A stretch of DNA of 39,023 nucleotides from a bacterium. Its GTDB lineage: Bacteria > Auribacterota > UBA3054. This document shows positions 8,313 through 16,070 of the stretch, piece by piece (position 1 is the stretch's first letter; every line of letters starts with the position of its first letter). Where the stretch lies: contig JAFYHD010000078.1 in NCBI GenBank assembly GCA_017539325.1, positions 1 to 39,023 of the forward strand, in the 5' to 3' direction. The notes beneath the pieces were generated by a model. That model was not told where the DNA came from. It worked only from the letters and a program-made list of their open reading frames with translations, and ran no database searches. A program made the translations under genes and the position numbers.

Positions 8313-9792
8313 CGAACCCGTAGAAGTATCCGCGGCGGTCATCGAAGATAAAGGCAGGATACTTCTGGCGCTGCGCCCCAATAAACCGGGAAAGCCCGGC
8401 GGTTGGGAATTTCCCGGCGGCAAAAGAAAAGTCGGTGAAACGTTTTCCGCCTGCGCCCAACGCGAGATCAAAGAAGAACTCGCCGCCGACATCGTCCCAA
8501 CCGGCATCGTTTACGACCATGCCACCAACATCCGATTGGTCGGGGTCAGCGCCAAACTCAATGGCAAACAGCCGACGCCCCTTGAGCACGAAAAACTCGC
8601 CTGGGTCAAAAGAAGCGAACTCCTAAACTACGCTCTGCTTCCTAACGACATCCCGCTGGCCAAAGCACTCCAAGAAAACTCCATCACGCTTCCTAGGACC
8701 GCTCCTCCCGAAAAACTAGCGCTCTACATCCACGTCCCCTTCTGCCTAAGAAAATGCCGCTACTGCGCCTTCTACAGCCATCCTCCGAAAAAGGGTGAGA
8801 TAGCGAGATACACCAATGATCTCATCGCCCAAATTAAAGCGCTTCTCCCCATGATGCCCTACCTGGAGCTGGCTTCCGTCTATTTCGGCGGCGGCACACC
8901 CTCAATTCTCCCCGGAAAAGCCCTTCTCAGCGTCTGTGAGGCCGTAAAAGCCTCCATCCGCTGGACAGACAATATCGAATGTACCCTGGAGGCAAACCCC
9001 GCCGCTTTTCGCTCTGAGGACCTGAAATTCTGGAAAACCGCCGGCATCAACCGCGTAAGCCTCGGCGTCCAATCTCTTCAGGACAACGAACTGAAATACC
9101 TGGGCCGCCTGCACACCGCCAAAGAGGCCGAAGAAGCCTGCCAAACGCTCAGGAAAAACGGCTTCAAAAACATTTCCTTAGACCTCATGTACGGCCTGCC
9201 GCACCAGACCCTCTCCTCCTGGCAGGACACCGTCAGCGAGCTTCTCTCCTGGCAGCCCGAGCACATCTCCTTCTACGCCCTCTCGGTGGAAAAAGGCACG
9301 CCGCTCGCGAAGGAAGATCCAACGCTCCCCAGCGACGTCACGACCATGAAAGAATACTGGCTGGCCAGAAAGCTTCTGAAAGAAGAGGGCTACGAGATGT
9401 ATGAGATCTCCAACGCCGCCAAGCCGGGATTCCACTCCCGCCACAACTCAGCTTACTGGGACACCAACAACCATTACCTCGGATTAGGCCCCGGCGCCCA
9501 CAGCTTCTGCCGCTTCCCCTATCAAAGCATGGCAAGACGCGCCCACATCGATCCAGCCTGGAAAATAATAAACACAAAACCGCTTAACAAACTCCAAAAA
9601 CTCGGCGAACGCATCTACCTCGGCCTTAGAAAAACTGATGGCGTCCAATTGACGCCCCAGGATGAGGAAATTTTTAAGCGGCAAATCGAAGATCTCGCCT
9701 TCCGCAAACTGGTGACTTATAAAGGCCGCACTTTGAAACTCACCAACCGCGGCATTGAACTAGCTAACCAAGTAATGTCAGAATTTGTCTGA
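8305..9792 (+). CDS. NUDIX hydrolase-HemW radical SAM fusion protein
   Basis: 495 residues with two complete domains. Residues 1-125 are a MutT-like NUDIX domain with the box G39-x5-E45-x7-R53-E54-x2-E57-E58; in MutT this removes pyrophosphate from 8-oxo-dGTP. Residues about 135-495 are HemW, a radical SAM heme chaperone: the cluster motif CLRKCRYC (Cys147, 151, 154), YFGGGTPS, INRVSLGVQS, LDLMYGLPHQT and HNSAYWDTNNHYLGLGPGAHS are typical. It starts at TTG 8305, overlapping fabF by 8 bases. The linker between the domains (codons about 110-140) has no ATG, GTG or TTG, so HemW cannot easily be started separately. The stop abuts the znuB stop on the other strand. Confidence 0.92.
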   Translation: MSNEPVEVSAAVIEDKGRILLALRPNKPGKPGGWEFPGGKRKVGETFSACAQREIKEELAADIVPTGIVYDHATNIRLVGVSAKLNGKQPTPLEHEKLAWVKRSELLNYALLPNDIPLAKALQENSITLPRTAPPEKLALYIHVPFCLRKCRYCAFYSHPPKKGEIARYTNDLIAQIKALLPMMPYLELASVYFGGGTPSILPGKALLSVCEAVKASIRWTDNIECTLEANPAAFRSEDLKFWKTAGINRVSLGVQSLQDNELKYLGRLHTAKEAEEACQTLRKNGFKNISLDLMYGLPHQTLSSWQDTVSELLSWQPEHISFYALSVEKGTPLAKEDPTLPSDVTTMKEYWLARKLLKEEGYEMYEISNAAKPGFHSRHNSAYWDTNNHYLGLGPGAHSFCRFPYQSMARRAHIDPAWKIINTKPLNKLQKLGERIYLGLRKTDGVQLTPQDEEIFKRQIEDLAFRKLVTYKGRTLKLTNRGIELANQVMSEFV

Positions 9793-10596
9793 TCAGGCTT
9801 TGGCGCGGAGTTCGGAGATGAAGGTCTTCACCAGAAAGACGAAGCCCGTGAGGAGCACGATGGTCGCGCCGGAAGGATAGTCGAAGCGGAAGGAGATGAG
9901 AAGTCCCGCGGTGATGAGAGCGGCGCTGATAATTGAGGAGCCGAGCATGACTACGTGGAGGCGGTTGGTGTGCCTCAGCATCATGGTGGGCGGGAGCGCC
10001 ATCAAAGCGATGACCATAATGAGTCCCACTACGCGCATGACGCAGATGACAGTCAGCGCGATAAGGGAGAGCAGCAAAAGGTAGAAGAAATTGGTGGGCA
10101 GTCCCCTCAGGGCGGCGTATTCCTCGTCGAAGCAGACGATCCTGAGAGGCTTATAGAAGAGCGAGGTTATAATGATGATTATGGCGTCTAAGATGACGAC
10201 GTTCAGGATGTCGAGGTGAGAGATGAGGAGAATGTTGCCGAAGAGGTAGCTCATCAGATCGCTCTGGTAGCCCGGGGAAAGGGCGGCCAGAAGCACGCCA
10301 AGAGCCATGCCGACAGACCAGAGGGCGGCGATGATGGGCTCCTCGTAGCGTTTGACTTTCCTAGAGACAATGCCGAGAATAAGCGCGGCAAGTTGCCCTG
10401 AGATAAAGATGCCCCAGACAGGCGCGATGTTGAAGAACAGGGCTACGCCGACGCCGCCCAAAACGGCATGGGCAATGCCGCCTGTTATGAAGGTCAGCCG
10501 TCTTACGACCACCAAACTGCCGACGATGCCGCAGGCCACGGAAATCAGAAGACCGGCTAAAAGCGCCTTGAGAAGGAATGGATCAGTCAGCATCAT
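9793..10596 (-). CDS. znuB: Zinc/manganese ABC transporter permease
   Basis: 267-residue ABC-3 family permease with about seven to eight transmembrane segments. The N-terminal region VACGIVGSLVVVRRLTFITG and GGIAHAVLGGVG is the family signature, and MALPPTMM near residue 200 is also typical. It forms the membrane channel for a metal-ion importer with ZnuC and the ZnuA domain encoded upstream. Zinc is favoured over manganese because the binding protein carries a long His/Asp/Glu loop. The start overlaps znuC by 14 bases; a second Met one codon later (10593) is an alternative start. It is the last gene of the long minus-strand operon. Confidence 0.92.
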   Translation of the reverse strand: MMLTDPFLLKALLAGLLISVACGIVGSLVVVRRLTFITGGIAHAVLGGVGVALFFNIAPVWGIFISGQLAALILGIVSRKVKRYEEPIIAALWSVGMALGVLLAALSPGYQSDLMSYLFGNILLISHLDILNVVILDAIIIIITSLFYKPLRIVCFDEEYAALRGLPTNFFYLLLLSLIALTVICVMRVVGLIMVIALMALPPTMMLRHTNRLHVVMLGSSIISAALITAGLLISFRFDYPSGATIVLLTGFVFLVKTFISELRAKA

Positions 10597-11344
10597 TTTC
10601 CTCCCCGTGGCAGTGGTGGCAATGGTTCACGAGATGAACGTGGCCGCCGTAAAGAGATTCTATAACTTCGGGAGTCAGCTTCGAGCCGTCGTGCTGGTAA
10701 AGTTTTTCGTTCAGGCAGAGGATCGAAGTGACGCTGGAAGAGACGAAGCCGATGTCGTGGGAAACTATAACGATGGTGTGGTCCTTGTTGAGTTCTTGGA
10801 AAAGGCCGTTTAAACTGACGCCCACGGCGGGGTCGACATTGGCGGTCGGCTCGTCCAAAAGGAGGAGCTCAGGGTCGCTCACAAGGGCGCGGGCGATAAG
10901 CACGCGCTGCAGTTCGCCGCCGGACAGTTCGCCTACGGCGCGCTTCTGGTAGCCGTCAAGGTAAACGCTTTTCAGAACGTTGGCGATCTTTTCTTTCGCT
11001 TCTTTCTTGCTGATGGGCAAAAAGCCGGAGTGGCTGAGAAGGCCGGCTTCGATGAGGGCCGCCACGTTTATTGGGAATTGGCGGTCGACGTTGAAATACT
11101 GGGGCACGTAGCCTACGCGGTATCTTGTCTCCTCGGGCTCTTTCCCGAAAAGCTTTATTTCTCCGGAATGAGGTTTCAGAATGCCCAGGACCAGCTTGAA
11201 GAGCGTGGTCTTGCCGCCGCCGTTGGGACCGACGATGCCTACGTACTCGCCTCTTTTGACGGCAAAAGAAACGTCGTCCAGGACCCTGTGGGGCCCGTAG
11301 CCGAAATTAACGTTCCTGAAAGTTAAGATCGTATCCGCGCTCAT
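10583..11344 (-). CDS. znuC: Zinc ABC transporter ATP-binding protein with His/Cys-rich tail
   Basis: 253-residue ATPase. Walker A GPNGGGKTTL, signature LSGGELQRVLIARAL, Walker B LLLLDEPTA and H-loop IVSHD are all present, so it should be an active ATPase of the ZnuB permease. The C-terminus, after a conserved-looking GGHVH, is rich in His and Cys: His235, 237, 241, 243, 244 and 246 and Cys242 and 245. This could bind zinc on the cytoplasmic side and gate transport, but that is inference. The ATG overlaps the previous stop as ATGA (11341-11344). There is no intergenic space for a Zur operator. Confidence 0.93.
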   Translation of the reverse strand: MSADTILTFRNVNFGYGPHRVLDDVSFAVKRGEYVGIVGPNGGGKTTLFKLVLGILKPHSGEIKLFGKEPEETRYRVGYVPQYFNVDRQFPINVAALIEAGLLSHSGFLPISKKEAKEKIANVLKSVYLDGYQKRAVGELSGGELQRVLIARALVSDPELLLLDEPTANVDPAVGVSLNGLFQELNKDHTIVIVSHDIGFVSSSVTSILCLNEKLYQHDGSKLTPEVIESLYGGHVHLVNHCHHCHGEENDAD

Positions 11345-12189
11345 TCCTCGCCCTTAATGTTTTTGGCGAGCGCTCTCAGCTCTTCGTAGTAGTTGGTGGA
11401 GAGCGCGTCCCTTTTTATGATCTTAAGCTTCGCGGTGTCGGCGATGTTTTTGGCAAGCCTCTCGTTCATGCCGGGCTGGACGATCAGGTTGGCGATGTTT
11501 TCGCTCTTGGCTTTTTCCATCGCTTCACCCAGACTTTTGGGAGTGGGTTCGGAGCCTTCCTTTTCCACGGCGATCTCGGTGAGGCCGTAGTCCTCGGCAA
11601 AACAGGAATAGGCGGGATGGAAGACCAGGAAGACCTTGTTGCCGTCTTTGAAAGTTTCCTTCAGCTCCTCGTCGAAAGCCTTAAGCTCTTCTTTTATTTC
11701 CTCCGATCTCTTTTCGATCTCTTCCTTCTTTTCGGGGTAGAGTTCGCAAAGGGCGGCAGCCATATCCTGGACGCGCTCTTTCATCAATCTTGGCGAAAGC
11801 CAGATGTGCGGATCGTGATGGTGGCCTTCCTCCTCATGGTCGTGATCGGCTTCCTCGGGCGCGAGGTCGAGCAGTTTCGGGCCCTTGCCGCATTTGGCGC
11901 GTTTTGCGAGCTCTTTTTCAAAGGGCAGGCCGGTCATGATGAACAGCTTGCTGTCGTAGAAGCCCGCGCCCTTCCTGGGGGAAGGCTCGTACTGATGGGG
12001 GTTGGCGCCGGAGGGCATGAAGGATTCGCACCTGACGTCGGGGCCGGCCAGTCTTTGCGCGAAGGGCAGCAGCGGCGGAATGGAAACGTAAACGTCGACC
12101 TTCTCCTCCGCCTTTGGGGCGCAGGAGGCGATTAGAAGCGCTGCGAAGGCCAGCAAGACCGGTTTCGCCGCTTTCGCGAGTAAGTTCAT
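11341..12189 (-). other. znuA: ZnuA portion of the fusion, possible independent translation start
   Basis: ATG at 12189 would give a 282-residue ZnuA lipoprotein precursor with its signal peptide at the very N-terminus, the normal arrangement. On the minus strand a GGAAAAA sequence ends about 4 bases before it and a GGAGAAG lies further upstream, so internal initiation is plausible. The mature protein would bind Zn2+ outside the inner membrane and pass it to ZnuB. If the sequence is right, cells may make the fusion, free ZnuA, or both; signal peptidase II cleavage before Cys260 could also release ZnuA from the fusion. Confidence 0.6.
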
Positions 12190-12900
12190 TGCTTTTTCCA
12201 AATTCTTCTCCGCTTCCGCCCTCAGTCTTTCCAGATCCCAATTCAGGATCTCGTCCAGACTGAAAGCTTCCTCTATGGTCAGGAAACTGCCTTTGGTCCT
12301 TCTCAGCTCCGTTAGGGTCCCGCCGCAGCCGAGCTTTTGGCCCAGGTCATGGGCCAGCGTTCTGACGTAGGTGCCTTTCGAGCAGACGCAGCGCAGTTTC
12401 GCTTCGTTGTCTTTTATGTCTATGAGCTCAAGATCGTAGATCGTGACCTTGCGTTTTTCCCTTTCGACCTCTTGTCCTTTCCTAGCTATGTCGTAGAGTT
12501 TTTTGCCTTTCACCTTGATTGCGGAGAACATTGGCGGTAGCTGTTCGATCTCGCCTTTGAATTCCGGCAGGACTTTAAGCAGCATCTCTTTCCCGAAGCC
12601 TTCTGGCAAGGGGCTCTCTTTTACGACTTCGCCCGTTATGTCCTGGGTGTTTGTCGTAACGCCGAAGCGGACCGTCATCTCGTACGTCTTCTGCGACGCC
12701 ATGAGAGGGTCGGAGAGCTTCGTCGATTTGCCGCAGAGCACCGCCAGAAGGCCTGTCGCCATAGGGTCCAATGTTCCGGAGTGTCCGATCTTTTTTATCC
12801 TGAAAGCGCCCCTTAATTTGGCTATGACGTCGTGGGAAGTCCAGTCCTTCGGCTTGTCAACGGGGATTATCCCCTGTACCTCGTTCTGCTCCCGGGCCAT
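11341..12900 (-). CDS. In-frame fusion of tRNA pseudouridine(55) synthase TruB and zinc-binding lipoprotein ZnuA
   Basis: 519 codons without a stop join two unrelated proteins. Residues 1 to about 235 are TruB, which makes pseudouridine 55 in tRNA: GIIPVDKPKDWTSHDV, then HSGTLDPMATG with catalytic Asp45, and CSKGTYVRTLAHDLG. A TruB without the C-terminal PUA-like domain would normally end near here. At Met238 a classic lipoprotein signal begins (KPVLLAFAALLIASC, lipid-acceptor Cys260), followed by ZnuA: YVSIPPLLPFAQRLAG, the metal ligand SGANPHQYEPSP, a His-rich loop with DPHIWLSP, and VFHPAYSCF. The fusion is topologically possible (TruB in the cytoplasm, ZnuA outside). A single-base insertion in the run of five A just before Met238 would also explain it. 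The start overlaps the pssA stop by one base. Confidence 0.85.
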   Translation of the reverse strand: MAREQNEVQGIIPVDKPKDWTSHDVIAKLRGAFRIKKIGHSGTLDPMATGLLAVLCGKSTKLSDPLMASQKTYEMTVRFGVTTNTQDITGEVVKESPLPEGFGKEMLLKVLPEFKGEIEQLPPMFSAIKVKGKKLYDIARKGQEVEREKRKVTIYDLELIDIKDNEAKLRCVCSKGTYVRTLAHDLGQKLGCGGTLTELRRTKGSFLTIEEAFSLDEILNWDLERLRAEAEKNLEKAMNLLAKAAKPVLLAFAALLIASCAPKAEEKVDVYVSIPPLLPFAQRLAGPDVRCESFMPSGANPHQYEPSPRKGAGFYDSKLFIMTGLPFEKELAKRAKCGKGPKLLDLAPEEADHDHEEEGHHHDPHIWLSPRLMKERVQDMAAALCELYPEKKEEIEKRSEEIKEELKAFDEELKETFKDGNKVFLVFHPAYSCFAEDYGLTEIAVEKEGSEPTPKSLGEAMEKAKSENIANLIVQPGMNERLAKNIADTAKLKIIKRDALSTNYYEELRALAKNIKGEE

Positions 12901-13730
12901 TATTCCTCTTGGTCTTCCTGATTCTCAGCCTTAGCTTTCGGAGGGAACAGGGCGCGCCTGGCGGCCTGCAGAAGTCCGTAGAAGAGGTATCCCATGAAGA
13001 GGACGGGCAATACCAGTCCCGGCCTGAATATCAGGGCGACAAGGATAAAGACGATCAGAACAAGATAGATGAAAGGATGCCTCTGCCAGACGATCTGCTT
13101 GGCGGGGGCCGGGAAACGGATGGTCGCGACCATCAGAAGGCCCAGTCCCACGGGAAGGAACGGCACGATGTAATTCTGCAGCACGGCGTGGAAAGAGTTC
13201 GTTTCCGGCTTGAGGTAGCCGTGGGAGAGGAGCAAAAGGTACGAGATCATGACGCCGGCGGCTTCCGGAGTGGGAATGCCGGAGAAAGTCTTGCCCTCAT
13301 CCTCTATCTGGGCGTTGAAGCGCGCAAGGCGCAGCGCGGCGCAGCAGGTGTAGACCATGCAGCACGGCAGGACAAGTTTCCTTACGGGATCGGGAACGTC
13401 CTTCAAAACGAAAACGAACATTAGCACGGACGGCGCGACGCCGAAGGTGACAAGGTCGGCGAGACTGTCGAGCTCCATGCCGAAGCGGCTGCTGGTCTTG
13501 GTAAGCCTCGCGACGAACCCGTCGAAGACGTCGAAGATCATGCCGAAGAAAACGCACATCGAGGCCTGGGTCAGGCGCTTGCTGCTGAAATCGTCGTTGG
13601 CGAAAGCGCCCAAAGAGATCATAATGGCGTTGACGCCCATGACAAGGTTGCAGGCCGTGACAAAGTTGGGAAGAATATGGATCTTCTTCCGCATTTTGTC
13701 CTTCACTTTGTTTTTCAAATTGCCTTTCAT
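12900..13730 (-). CDS. pssA: CDP-diacylglycerol--serine O-phosphatidyltransferase
   Basis: 276-residue membrane enzyme of the CDP-alcohol phosphatidyltransferase family. The full motif D-G-x2-A-R-x8-G-x3-D-x3-D is present as DGFVARLTKTSSRFGMELDS followed by LAD. The upstream HILPNFVTACNLVMG and the later RLARFN and GIPTPEAAG are typical of type II PssA, which makes phosphatidylserine, the precursor of phosphatidylethanolamine. About six to eight hydrophobic segments are visible, and the C-terminus is charged. The start is ATG 13730, seven bases after the lnt stop; Met13 (MRKKIHILPN) is an alternative. Being next to lgt and lnt is metabolically sensible, since phospholipids are the acyl donors for both lipoprotein-modifying enzymes. 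Confidence 0.93.
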   Translation of the reverse strand: MKGNLKNKVKDKMRKKIHILPNFVTACNLVMGVNAIMISLGAFANDDFSSKRLTQASMCVFFGMIFDVFDGFVARLTKTSSRFGMELDSLADLVTFGVAPSVLMFVFVLKDVPDPVRKLVLPCCMVYTCCAALRLARFNAQIEDEGKTFSGIPTPEAAGVMISYLLLLSHGYLKPETNSFHAVLQNYIVPFLPVGLGLLMVATIRFPAPAKQIVWQRHPFIYLVLIVFILVALIFRPGLVLPVLFMGYLFYGLLQAARRALFPPKAKAENQEDQEE

Positions 13731-13737
13731 AATTCTA

Positions 13738-15264
13738 TTATTCTACCATAACGTTCTTTTGATTCCTAAACAGCGCTCCGATAAGAAACGTCAGGAAAGC
13801 CGTGACAAAAAGCCCAAGGTCGCCATATTTGGCGTAGATCGTCTCCCTGGGGGAGAAAACGTCGGCGCGGCAAACAAGTTCGCCGGACACCATAACGCTT
13901 TTTCCTTCCGAGGAGAGAAGAGCTTTCTCTCTTCCCAGCCTGTCGATAAGGACGGTTATGCCGGTGTTGCTTGAACGCAGCAGTTCCCGCCTCGTCTCGA
14001 TCGCCCTGAAACTCGACAGCGCGGCGTGCTGGTAAGGACCCGGCGAATCGAAAAACCAGCCGTCGTTGGTAAGGTTGACAAGGATCTCCGCCCCTTCCCT
14101 CACCGCCTCCCTGGCGCTTTCCGGGAAAACGTCCTCGAAGCAGATGAGCGCGCCAAGTTTGAAGACCGCTCCGTCTTCCCTCTTAAGGTCGAGGACATGG
14201 GAAAGAACGCCCGGCGTGTAGCTGCTGGGTATGGGCGTCAGAAGCTTCAAGAAAGGCAGATAGCGCTCAAGAGGCACGTACTCCCCGAAGATGACCAAAT
14301 GTTTCTTGTAATAGCGTTCCCTTGGCAGCATGGCGGAGTTGTCGAGCAGAGACGCGGAATTGAAGAACCTTATTTCCCCTGACTGGTCTTTCTCCGCCCA
14401 GGTCAGGCCGCAGAGCAGAGGGACTTTGACTTTCGTCCTGAATCGCTGCAGCACCTTGATGGCCGGATTGGCGTAATCGTTGTAGATCCCAGGGACGCCG
14501 GTCTCCGGCCAAATCACGAGCTCGCTTTCGGAGGCTGTTTTTTCGGTGGCCTTGAGATAATCGTCCAGCGTTTCTTCATCCTTGCTGTCGTCGTGCTTCA
14601 ATTCCGGGGGCAGATTCAGCTGGATCATGGAAACTTTGAGAGAGCGGACAGGCTCTTCGCTCCCCAGTTCTTTCATTCTGTAAAGGCCGTAGCAGGCCGA
14701 GAGCGTCCAGAGCAGAACAACGGAAGCGATCGCGACGAAAGTCCTAACGCTCCTCTCGCGAGCAACAGCAGCTATCGAAGCGGAAGTGAAGGCCAGAAGG
14801 AAACTGATGAAATGCACGCCGAATATGTCCGCAGTTTGGATGAGCAGCGGATTCTTATGCAGCGCCATTCCCAAAAGAAGCCAGGGGAAGCCGGTGAAAA
14901 GGTATGAGATCGTCAGTTCGTAGAAAAGGATGAAAAGCGCGAAAGACAAGGCCGGGCAAAAACCTTTCTTGGCAAAATACACGGCCAAAAGGATGAAGGC
15001 GGCAAAGAGAAGCGTCAAAAAAGCGCTGAGCGCCAGCATCCCGGCGCAGCTGACGTAACTCAGCCACCAGATGCTTGCGACGTGCCAAATGAGTCCCAAA
15101 AGATAAGCGCTGAAAAAGACGCCTTTCCATGTCCCCTCTTTCCTGATAAGCAGGGCGCAAAAATACGGCGCCAGGGCGACCGGCGCAAGGAAGGCAAATC
15201 CGAACTTCGGGAAAGAGAGCGTCAGAAGAACGGCGCTTATGAGCGAAGCGGCAAAAAGGATCAC
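13738..15264 (-). CDS. lnt: Apolipoprotein N-acyltransferase
   Basis: Adds the third acyl chain to the N-terminal Cys of lipoproteins at the outer face of the inner membrane. The N-terminal half has several transmembrane segments; the C-terminal half is the nitrilase domain with the Glu-Lys-Cys triad: Glu254 in VIWPETGVPG, Lys320 in RYYKKHLVIFGEYVP and Cys375 in ALICFEDVFPES. ITNDGW-type sequence (LTNDGWFFDSPGPYQH) follows. I chose GTG 15264 rather than the longer frame to 15309 because it forms a GTGA overlap with the lgt stop and is preceded by a strong GGAGGA Shine-Dalgarno sequence; the upstream 15 codons lie inside lgt. This gives 508 residues, usual for Lnt. Confidence 0.93.
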   Translation of the reverse strand: MILFAASLISAVLLTLSFPKFGFAFLAPVALAPYFCALLIRKEGTWKGVFFSAYLLGLIWHVASIWWLSYVSCAGMLALSAFLTLLFAAFILLAVYFAKKGFCPALSFALFILFYELTISYLFTGFPWLLLGMALHKNPLLIQTADIFGVHFISFLLAFTSASIAAVARERSVRTFVAIASVVLLWTLSACYGLYRMKELGSEEPVRSLKVSMIQLNLPPELKHDDSKDEETLDDYLKATEKTASESELVIWPETGVPGIYNDYANPAIKVLQRFRTKVKVPLLCGLTWAEKDQSGEIRFFNSASLLDNSAMLPRERYYKKHLVIFGEYVPLERYLPFLKLLTPIPSSYTPGVLSHVLDLKREDGAVFKLGALICFEDVFPESAREAVREGAEILVNLTNDGWFFDSPGPYQHAALSSFRAIETRRELLRSSNTGITVLIDRLGREKALLSSEGKSVMVSGELVCRADVFSPRETIYAKYGDLGLFVTAFLTFLIGALFRNQKNVMVE

Positions 15265-16070
15265 GCCTGTTCCTCCTTCTTTGTGACGACTTCCTGCTTG
15301 GCGCTCCAAATGAGTATGAGAATGCCAGCTATCAGCGTCAGCACGCTGTAGATCTGTCCCTTGGTCAGGCCGCAGCAGCCGGATAAAACGGAATCCTCAG
15401 CCCGGAAAGGCTCGGTTATGATCCTCAAGATCCCGTAGGCGACGCCGAATACGCCGCTCAGGAAACCGTTTTTCCTTGGCTTCCGGGAGAACAAGAACAT
15501 GATCAGGAAAAGGACAACGCCGTCCGTGAAAGCCTGGTAAAGCTGGACCGGGTGGCGGGGCAAATTGTCGACTTTGGGAAATATGACCGCCCAGGCCACG
15601 TTCGTAACTTTGCCGTGCAGTTCGCCGTTGATGAAGTTCGCGACGCGGCCTAAGCCCAAGCCTACGGTGCTAACCAAAGCGGTATTGTCCAGAAGATGCA
15701 TGAAGGGGAGCTTGATCTTCTTCGAATAGATCCAAAGACCTACGGCCGCGCCCACCATTCCGCCGTGGAAGCTCATGCCGCCTTCCCAGACTTTTATGAT
15801 GTCGATTGGGCGCGTGAGAAAATACGGGGCGTTGTAGAGGAAGCAGTTCCCCAGTCTTCCGCCGATCAAGATTCCCAGGAAACCGTAGAAGGCCATGTCC
15901 TGGATGTTCTCTTTTTTCGGCAAAGCGAAAAGGCCCTTTTCCTGTCTTTTGCCCAGCCACCAGACCGCGATGAAAAGTCCCAGCACGTACATGACGCCGT
16001 ACCAGCGTATATCCAAGGGTCCCAAATGCAGCAGCACGGGATCCAGATCATGCACCCAGTAAGAATTCAT
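15261..16070 (-). CDS. lgt: Phosphatidylglycerol--prolipoprotein diacylglyceryl transferase
   Basis: 269-residue polytopic membrane enzyme, the first step of lipoprotein maturation. It transfers diacylglyceryl from phosphatidylglycerol to the lipobox Cys. Signature GRVANFINGELHGKVT is present, along with GGRLGN, WEGGMSFHGG (catalytic-region His) and RHPVQLYQA. The start ATG overlaps the response-regulator stop as ATGA (16067-16070), and its stop overlaps the lnt start. Its substrates include lipoproteins encoded in this window: the ZnuA domain downstream and the lipoprotein at 35843-36565. Confidence 0.96.
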   Translation of the reverse strand: MNSYWVHDLDPVLLHLGPLDIRWYGVMYVLGLFIAVWWLGKRQEKGLFALPKKENIQDMAFYGFLGILIGGRLGNCFLYNAPYFLTRPIDIIKVWEGGMSFHGGMVGAAVGLWIYSKKIKLPFMHLLDNTALVSTVGLGLGRVANFINGELHGKVTNVAWAVIFPKVDNLPRHPVQLYQAFTDGVVLFLIMFLFSRKPRKNGFLSGVFGVAYGILRIITEPFRAEDSVLSGCCGLTKGQIYSVLTLIAGILILIWSAKQEVVTKKEEQA

